From NCBI GenBank assembly GCA_964030475.1, contig CAXIPT010000003.1:2533862-2597861 (forward strand): a stretch of 64,000 nucleotides of DNA, given 5' to 3'. The stretch comes from Tethya wilhelma (lineage: Eukaryota; Porifera; Demospongiae; Tethyida; Tethyidae). Of the stretch, positions 57,961 to 64,000 are shown in pieces (the first letter of the stretch is position 1; every line of letters begins with the position of its first letter). Under the pieces are notes generated by a model. That model saw only the letters and a program-made list of their open reading frames with translations. It had not been told where the DNA came from and ran no database searches. The translations under genes were made by a program, and so were the position numbers.

Positions 57961-60900
57961 ATGTCCAAGCTTGAAGCAAAGCCTGGTAGTGGAAGCTCTC
58001 TCCCAAGCGATATGCCTCCTTATATTAAGGAGATTGGTGTCATTCAAATGAATGATCCGAAATCTCCATTTCTTTATGATGCTGTTAACAGCAAAAAAGC
58101 AGATGGACCTAGCATCAGGAATGGAGAGTTCATTGTGCAGAATGCACAGACTGCTGTGAACCTGGGTCATCTGAGAGACACCTTGCAACAGGAAATACCT
58201 GACGTAAACTTTTATGTCACTCACTTTGAAAACTGGGGGACTACAATTTCCAATTTGTTGCTGTATGTCAAGCCAGAGACAAGAGAACAAGTTACAGAGA
58301 TTATTAAAGCAGCCAAAAAGCACAATATTAAGGTACGCTTGGCTAGCTACAACGTTAACATAACAACAAAACTAATCAGTATAATATAATTATACATTTA
58401 AAATAATTATATTATTCAGCAATTATTTTAAAAACTTTTTAGGATATGAGAAACAATTAAGTAAATGCCTATTATAGGTATTACTTAGAAAATTTATGAA
58501 TATTCAGCCTTTGATGTTTGATCGCTAATGAGGTCTCTATCTGGGATAGAGACCTCATGAATATATTAATGAGGTCACTAACTGAAGAGATGAGACCTAA
58601 CCGCAAGAGAAAAGAACTGCAATATATAGTAGTATTGTTCATGAAGAAAAGGGTTGAATTGTATGGCAACAAGAAAAACATGACATTGTGTATCTTGTTT
58701 CCTTTACTCTTGTACAAGGATGAGCTAATTTAAACTTAGCCTGAAACACAATAGCTCTATATATAGCGAACAAAGAAAAGGGTTTGTGTGGCAACAAGAA
58801 AAACATGTGTATCTTGTTGCCTTTACTCTTGTACAAGGATGAGCTAAACTTAGCCTGAAACACAATAGCTCTATATATAGCGAACGAAGAAAAGAGTTTG
58901 TGTGGCAACAAGAAAAACATTATGTATCTTGTTGCCTTTACTCTTGTACAATGATGAGCTATAAAAGCCTGAAACACAATAGCTCTATATAGCGAACAAA
59001 GGAGCAAACTAGTTTTGTCCAATGATCACCAAAAGAACAAAGTTTGCCGTTTCAGTAGCAAACTCTATACCTTGCAATGCTAGCAGATGCAAACCTTGTG
59101 GCCCTACACTTGACCGGAGAGCTAGAGAGCTGGTGAACCGTCCCATCTTCTAGAAATTTTCACTCATGCATGTTTGACTTGTGACGAACAAACGAAGACT
59201 CAAGTTAAATTTTAGAAGTTTTAATCTGACACATTTTGACAAGTTTTCTGGTAAAAATTGAGTTTTCTGGCAACATAAAGACGTTTTCGACACAGCTACT
59301 GTAGCTAAACACTTGCTCGATCAAAGATTTTTCCAAAATGAATCCAGATTGACGTCACGTTTTTATACAGCACGGTCGGTTACTAAGGAAGTGACACATT
59401 TTCTAAGCCAGTTAGTGACCACGCCTTCGGTTCTTATAGCTATTTAGAAGCCCTCATGAATGAGAATGCTTGTATATATAGTTGTATAAATAGCTATAAC
59501 CTCAGCCTAGGTCACTAACCTATACTTATTGCATGGGCTCGAGTGCCACACGGAAGTTATTGGCACAGTCGTGATGTAGTGCCCGAGGGCCGTAGGCCCA
59601 AGGGTTCTATTTATTATAGGTAGGTATGGGTGGAGCATATCACACCTGGTCTCCAACCAACATTCTCATAAGTCTTTTTCTCGATATATAGAGAATTAAG
59701 TGTTTTCTGGTCAGTTCAAGTTTCTAAAACAGTTCAATGTCTTTTTCTGGATGCGTTGTAACAGTTATTAAAAAAGAGCGAGAAATTCAAAAAAAATGGC
59801 TTGCAAGTTGCAACCTACGAAGCTAACTATTTATAGACATTATAGTGTGCCAATTGTTTGTAGCCAGGACCATATTAGTATAGAATACACGTATTGACCA
59901 ATCATTAATTGGTTTTACGGCCCTTGGGTATTAGGCACTGTATACATTCCATACAGACCTCATGATTGGTTAATAACTATACACAGCCAAAAATTTTGAG
60001 TACGATATATATACCATTTACATAACAGACACGTACAATTTCAATAAAAATAATTTACCGATTAAAGCTGCACTATCATCAATGCATATGATCATGGGAT
60101 GTATATAAAAAGTGTGTTTTGTAGTGTATATTACGCCAAGGGTTGTCCAACATGCATAATTATGGTGTCATTCATTTTGTTATTATTATAGGTAGGTATG
60201 GGTGGAGCATATCACACCTGGTCTCCAACCTATCCTGACTCTGGTGGAATGATTATCAACACCTGCAACTTGTTGCTTCCGGCTTCATCTTCTTCAACAG
60301 TTGATGACTGGACATCATCACGAATGAGGCTCAATTCAAAAGGTTAGTTGAGTCAGTATAGCATGCAACAATTATTAATAAGCACATGCAGTTTAAAAGT
60401 ATAGCATACATCTATAATTATTGGTAAAGTTGTTAATGTTTTTTCTCAGCAAATTATATTATGAAATGAAATATATATAATAAATTATATATATACACTA
60501 TTACAGTAAGCAGTATACATCCTAAGTTATGCAATGATGCATGTATCAAATAATAATTGTTATCAATAATAATTATTATGATGATCTGCATACCATAGTA
60601 ATGATAATTTTTCAACTCAACATGCACACTATACAGGCACTCAAGTTACTATTGCTCCTGGAGTAACCACAGGTCAACTAATGCAATTTTTCTTGGACAA
60701 CAATGTCTGCTTTACAGCAGATGTTATTCTGCCTTCAGTGACTTATGGAGGTGTCTTTTCAGGTGGCTGTCATGTAAGCAAGGGCATGTGTAGAGGCTTA
60801 AAAGCTAATTGGTCCAACCCGCAATTAAGTTTTGATTTTATACCACCAAAGCTATATAGCAATCAAGTAAGCTGTATATTTTTCAACATTTAAAAAATTT

Positions 60901-63778
60901 GGGCAATTAAGCATACAATTAATTTTTTGGGAAACTGTTGTAAAATATGACCTTTGTACTTTCACACTCTTGGCCATAACTTCAAAATGTATACAACTAA
61001 TACTGAAAGTAAAACTTTAGAAAGTGATTTGCCAAAATTGTTTCATTAAATTTTATCCAATAAAAAAATTCACAACCAATGGACACAAAAACACAACAAT
61101 TAATTTTTTGGGAAACTGTTTGTGGGAAACTTTTTTGGGAAACTGTTTTGGGAAACTGTTTTGGGAAACTTTTTTTGGGAAACTTTTTGGGAAACTTTTT
61201 TGGGAAAATGCCCTTGCTTACATGCCCTTGCTTACATGACATTATTTTTGTAACAAAATAGAAGAGTTTATTGATAGCTTTCAAATTGTATTTTCCCAAG
61301 TTGTCACTTCCCCTACCCACATCTCCAACACTTCAGAACCATCACTCATTGATCTTGCTTTTGTATCAAATCTTCAACTTTTTAAATCATGTGAAGTTAT
61401 TCCACAGCTATCAAACTCAGACCACTATGGCCTTCACATAAGAATGAAGCTCAATGGTTCCTCTGGAAAGTGCACCCCACCTAATCGCAGAAGAGTCTGG
61501 AGATATAAGCATGCGGATTTTGTAAGGGCTAACGACCTCTTAATGGATCTTGATGTTGATTCCATCCTTGATCCGGCAGATATGGAGTCAATTTGGATGA
61601 AGTGGAAAACTCTCTTTCTAGACATCATGAAAGAATGTATACCCAGTTCAATATTACCTGACAGGAAAAACCTACCATGGCTCACAAAAGAAACCATCCA
61701 ACTCATCCGCAAGAGAAATACGTAGTTCAAGAAAGCTAGACATGCAATCAAGGTCTCTATATGACTATCAACGGTTTAAAACTGTTCGTATACCAAAGTA
61801 GTTAACCTTTTGCGTCAGAATAAGCAAGATTTCTTCTACTCACTTAACCCAAAACATCCAAAGAAAGCCATCAAGGCCATCAACCCTTCAAAAAATAAAT
61901 CCATGATGCCTCCTCTGATTAACAATTCATCTAACACAGCAGTCAGTGAGAGTGAGGAGAAGGCTACACTTCTAAACAATACCTTTGTTACAAACTTTAA
62001 CTCCAAAGAAAAGCCACTCCAGTCTAATGATATAGAGTTAACCAATAATTCTGAATCAGAGACTCTAGATGTTGTTCTGTGCACTGAGGAGGAAGTATAT
62101 GAGCTATTAAGCACCTTAGACACCAGCAAAGCCAATGGCAGTGATGATTTGTCAGCTATGATGCTCAAGCATACAGCACTAAGTATTACAGAAGCGATCA
62201 CCAAACTATTTAACATCTCCATTAAGCTGGGTAGAATTCCAGAAGAATGGAAAACTGCTAGAATAACACCGGTCCCAAAGCATGGTGATCCCTCTGATCC
62301 TTCCAATTACCGCCCCATATCGTTGCTGTCAATTCTAAGTAAGCTTCTGGAAAGACATATGGCTAACTTATTAGATGCTCATTTGCAAGCAAACCATACT
62401 ATCTCTGAGCAGCAATGGGGGTTCTCAAAAGGCAAATCAACAACCAGTGCATTACTGCATGTTTGCTGTAGATAAATGGCATCGCAGCCTTGAGCAAGGA
62501 AAGGACATTTGTGTGGTATTTTTTGACTATCGTAAGGCATTTGACAGAGTTCCTCACCGAAACCTTCTGAAAAAGCTTGAATCTCTAGGAGTCAATGGCC
62601 ATATTTTGAAATGGCTATCCCACTATCTTTATAACCGATCCCAATATGTAAGCATAGAAGGTGCCTCATCTGACCGTCAAGCAGTTATGTCTGGAGTCCC
62701 CCAGGGATCTGTCTTGGGTCCTATACTCTTTAACATCTATATCAATGACATTGAAAATAGCCGCTCTACAAGTGAGTCAGACAATGGAACTATGTCTATG
62801 TATGCAGATGACGTCATGCTCTCCAGACCATTGCATACCCCTAGCGACTTGATAATAGTACAAACTGAAATTGATAGTCTCTCCTCATGGTCCGATACCA
62901 ACTTTTTAGAGTTTAATGCAAGCAAATGTAAATATCTCATCATATCAAGAAAACAACATGCAGCATCACAATGGAATAACACCATCCAATTATCAATCAA
63001 AGGTGTCAATCTGGAGATGGTCCAAAGTTATAAATATCTTGGTGTTTGGATAACATCTGACTAATTATCATGGAAGAATTAAGCATGTTCTGGAGGTTTG
63101 TCATAAGGCCAGACAGAAGGTTGGTATACTTTACAGAAACTGTTATCAATATGCAAACCAATCCACTATGCTTCAAATTTATCTTGCATGTATATATCAG
63201 ACCTGATCTGGAATATGCAGTTGCAGTGTGGTCACCACACCACAAGTCACTCATTGCTATGATGGAGTCAGTTCAGAAATTCGCCCTCAAAGTCTCATCA
63301 TATAATATCTTACTAACCACTTTCAACCTCCCATCTCTAGAAAAGAGGCGGACTTACTTAAGATTAGTGTACCTGTTCAACCTATTGAAAGGAAATTACC
63401 TAATGCCCTCGACATCACCTATTCAACTAAGGCACTTTGAACATAACTCTCGCTCCCACAATCTAACACTGAAAGTCCCTCTTGCTAAAACAAATGCATT
63501 CTACTTCTCATTCTTCTGTGATGTACCTAGGCTATGGAACAGTTTATCATCTAATGTTATTTCTGCTGCTGACATTTATAAATTTAAGGAGCAACTACAA
63601 CAACATGTGTACTAGTAGTAATTATTATCATTATTACGTATCATTTTAATCTTTGTCTTGTAACACTGTAGAGTAGGATATACAATTATATGTAGGGTCA
63701 CACACCTGTATTAGCCAAAGCTATTAATTTTGTGTAATCCTTGCATTATGCTAAATTATTATAAACAAAAAAAAACAN

Positions 63779-63815
<37 letters not shown>

Positions 63816-64000
63816 AATGTGCCATTCCCAAAAATCACATTAATTTTGTACTATTATACAACAGTTGTAAAAGTTGTATTTTCCCCTGTGATTTTGTAAA
63901 AAAAAGCTTGGAGATTTTTTTTGCATGCTACTAATTTTATAAATGGAATATTGTGTTTGTATAGGGAGTTGGAAAAACACAGCCAAGCATGTCTGATTGG
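57961..64000 (+). CDS. FAD-linked oxidase (PCMH/VAO-type, aldonolactone oxidase-like), 5' exons; continues past window
   Basis: Exons 57961-58332 (ATG, 124 codons, phase 0), 60192-60342, 60637-60773 and 63965 onward have canonical splice sites and consistent phases. The protein shows the P-x-T-x-E-x-V pattern of FAD-binding PCMH domains (VKPETREQVTEIIKAAKKHN), then VGMGGAYHTWSPTYPDSGG with MIINTCNL, and VILPSVTYGGVFSGGCH joined to GVGKTQPSMSDW. The GGCHG stretch is the FAD-contact region seen in L-gulonolactone and D-arabinono-lactone oxidases and relatives. The RSGGHS histidine that carries covalent FAD in many members is not present in that form; GAYHTWS takes its place. The N-terminal 70 residues are unusual and unmatched. 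The C-terminal substrate domain lies beyond the window. The first ATG was preferred over the GTG 18 bp upstream. The exact substrate is unknown. Confidence 0.75.
58642..59003. repeat. Tandem repeat, about 3 units of 115-130 bp, in oxidase intron 1
   Basis: Units begin near 58642, 58771 and 58886. Each contains ggcaacaagaaaaacat, ttgcctttactcttgtacaa, gatgagcta and gcctgaaacacaatagctct. Small differences show diverged tandem copies. No ORF of note. Confidence 0.75.
59004..59519. other. Intron 1 remainder, unassigned
   Basis: AT-rich intronic sequence with no clear repeat or ORF. Confidence 0.35.
59531..59605. repeat. Degraded arm of the 4047-4190 foldback family
   Basis: Shares cgagtgccaca, attggcacagt.gtgatgta and gcccgagggccg.aggccc with the arm and loop at 4060-4120. 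Confidence 0.5.
59611..59658 (+). pseudogene. Duplicated 5' part of oxidase exon 2 with its splice acceptor
   Basis: 48 bp identical to 60183-60230: the ttattatag acceptor and the first 39 exonic bases (codons VGMGGAYHTWSPT). The copy lacks the rest of the exon and has no donor nearby; if used, it would run to a stop. It sits about 570 bp upstream of the true exon. Confidence 0.8.
61100..61206. repeat. Tandem short repeat 'tgggaaact(g/t)ttt'
   Basis: About eight imperfect units of 13-17 bp with core gggaaact. The same core with flank (acaattaattttttgggaaa) also occurs at 60915-60940, suggesting local slippage after duplication. Confidence 0.75.
61261..63815 (+). mobile_element. 5'-truncated LINE (Jockey/CR1-type) with poly(A) tail
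   Basis: The copy begins inside the endonuclease domain (SLIDLAFVSNLQ... SNSDHYGLHI, the D-H catalytic pair of APE-type endonucleases). Reverse transcriptase follows: EEWKTARITPVPKHGDP, NYRPISLLSILSKLLE, FFDYRKAFDRVPHRNLL, MSGVPQGSVLGPILFNIYIN and the MYADDVMLS catalytic box near 62800. A C-terminal region ends VISAADIYKFKEQLQQHVY at 63615. At least three breaks occur: stop around 61723 and 61791, frameshift near 62460, stop at 63062. A long A tract (63764-63814, with the single N at 63778) ends it. No RNase H domain. Inactive. Confidence 0.8.
63816..63964. other. 3' end of oxidase intron 3
   Basis: AT-rich sequence leading to the acceptor tgtttgtatag. No feature beyond the splice site. Confidence 0.5.

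Larger units (their letters stand above)
60774..63964 (+). other. Oxidase intron 3 containing a LINE
   Basis: The donor is gtaagcaa at 60774 and the acceptor is tgtttgtatag at 63964. The intron holds duplicated fragments of its own beginning, a tandem repeat (61100-61206) and a same-strand LINE (61261-63815). Confidence 0.65.

Noticed and set aside
57904..58323. 139-codon minus-strand ORF
   Set aside because: Exact antisense shadow of oxidase exon 1, which has better coding and splice evidence.
58640..59003. Possible CRISPR-like array
   Set aside because: Only three diverged units of over 110 bp without short repeats and unique spacers; an intronic minisatellite in an animal genome.

Overview
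The window looks like AT-rich genomic DNA from an early-branching animal, most likely a demosponge such as Amphimedon. This is an inference. It rests on short GT-AG introns, animal gene families (a SEC14/spectrin-repeat RhoGEF, GH116-like, SNTX/FN3 and kelch proteins), dense foldback and MITE repeats, (GT)n microsatellites and a mixed set of metazoan retroelements. No taxon marker proves it. The sequence is a draft scaffold: three long N runs (6058-6651, 44058-44497, 54798-54966) and five single Ns (3456, 16214, 21163, 39345, 63778). Three of the single Ns sit exactly where a gene or repeat is cut, so local order should be treated with caution.

Layout. 1-3258: 5' exons of a membrane-anchored GH116/DUF608 protein. 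3259-10033: repeats, one gap and several nested transposons. 10034-16213: a giant exon encoding an SNTX-type MACPF-like protein with twelve complete fibronectin-III domains and a thirteenth cut at the N. 16395-16870: last exon of a GH116-like gene; its catalytic exons are absent from the window. 17-29 kb: non-coding sequence and transposon relics (LINE, Tc1-like and hAT-like MITEs, a Ty3/gypsy relic carrying a Penelope-like insertion). 29.5-36.5 kb: a DIRS-like relic, a deleted LTR element with intact LTRs and target-site duplication, and a ZNF862-like hAT transposase relic. 37.5-38.2 kb: a near-perfect 704-bp palindrome. 39.3-43.4 kb (minus): seven exons of a Trio/Kalirin-like RhoGEF, cut at its 3' side by an N. 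44.6-45.6 kb (plus): the end of a kelch-repeat gene. 46-57.7 kb: a LINE 3' end, a Tc1-like element, and an 8.5-kb segment that looks like one composite CACTA-like insertion (48079-56608). It carries many repeats and a coiled-coil ORF. 57.8-64 kb (plus): a TATA-containing promoter and the first four exons of an FAD-linked (PCMH-type) oxidase, with a LINE in intron 3; the gene runs off the window.

The host genes are functionally unrelated and show no operon-like organisation. What links the region is mobile DNA: one foldback MITE family and a longer companion repeat ('unit X') occur at four main places, several split by younger insertions. One unit X copy ends about 100 bp upstream of the oxidase TATA box.
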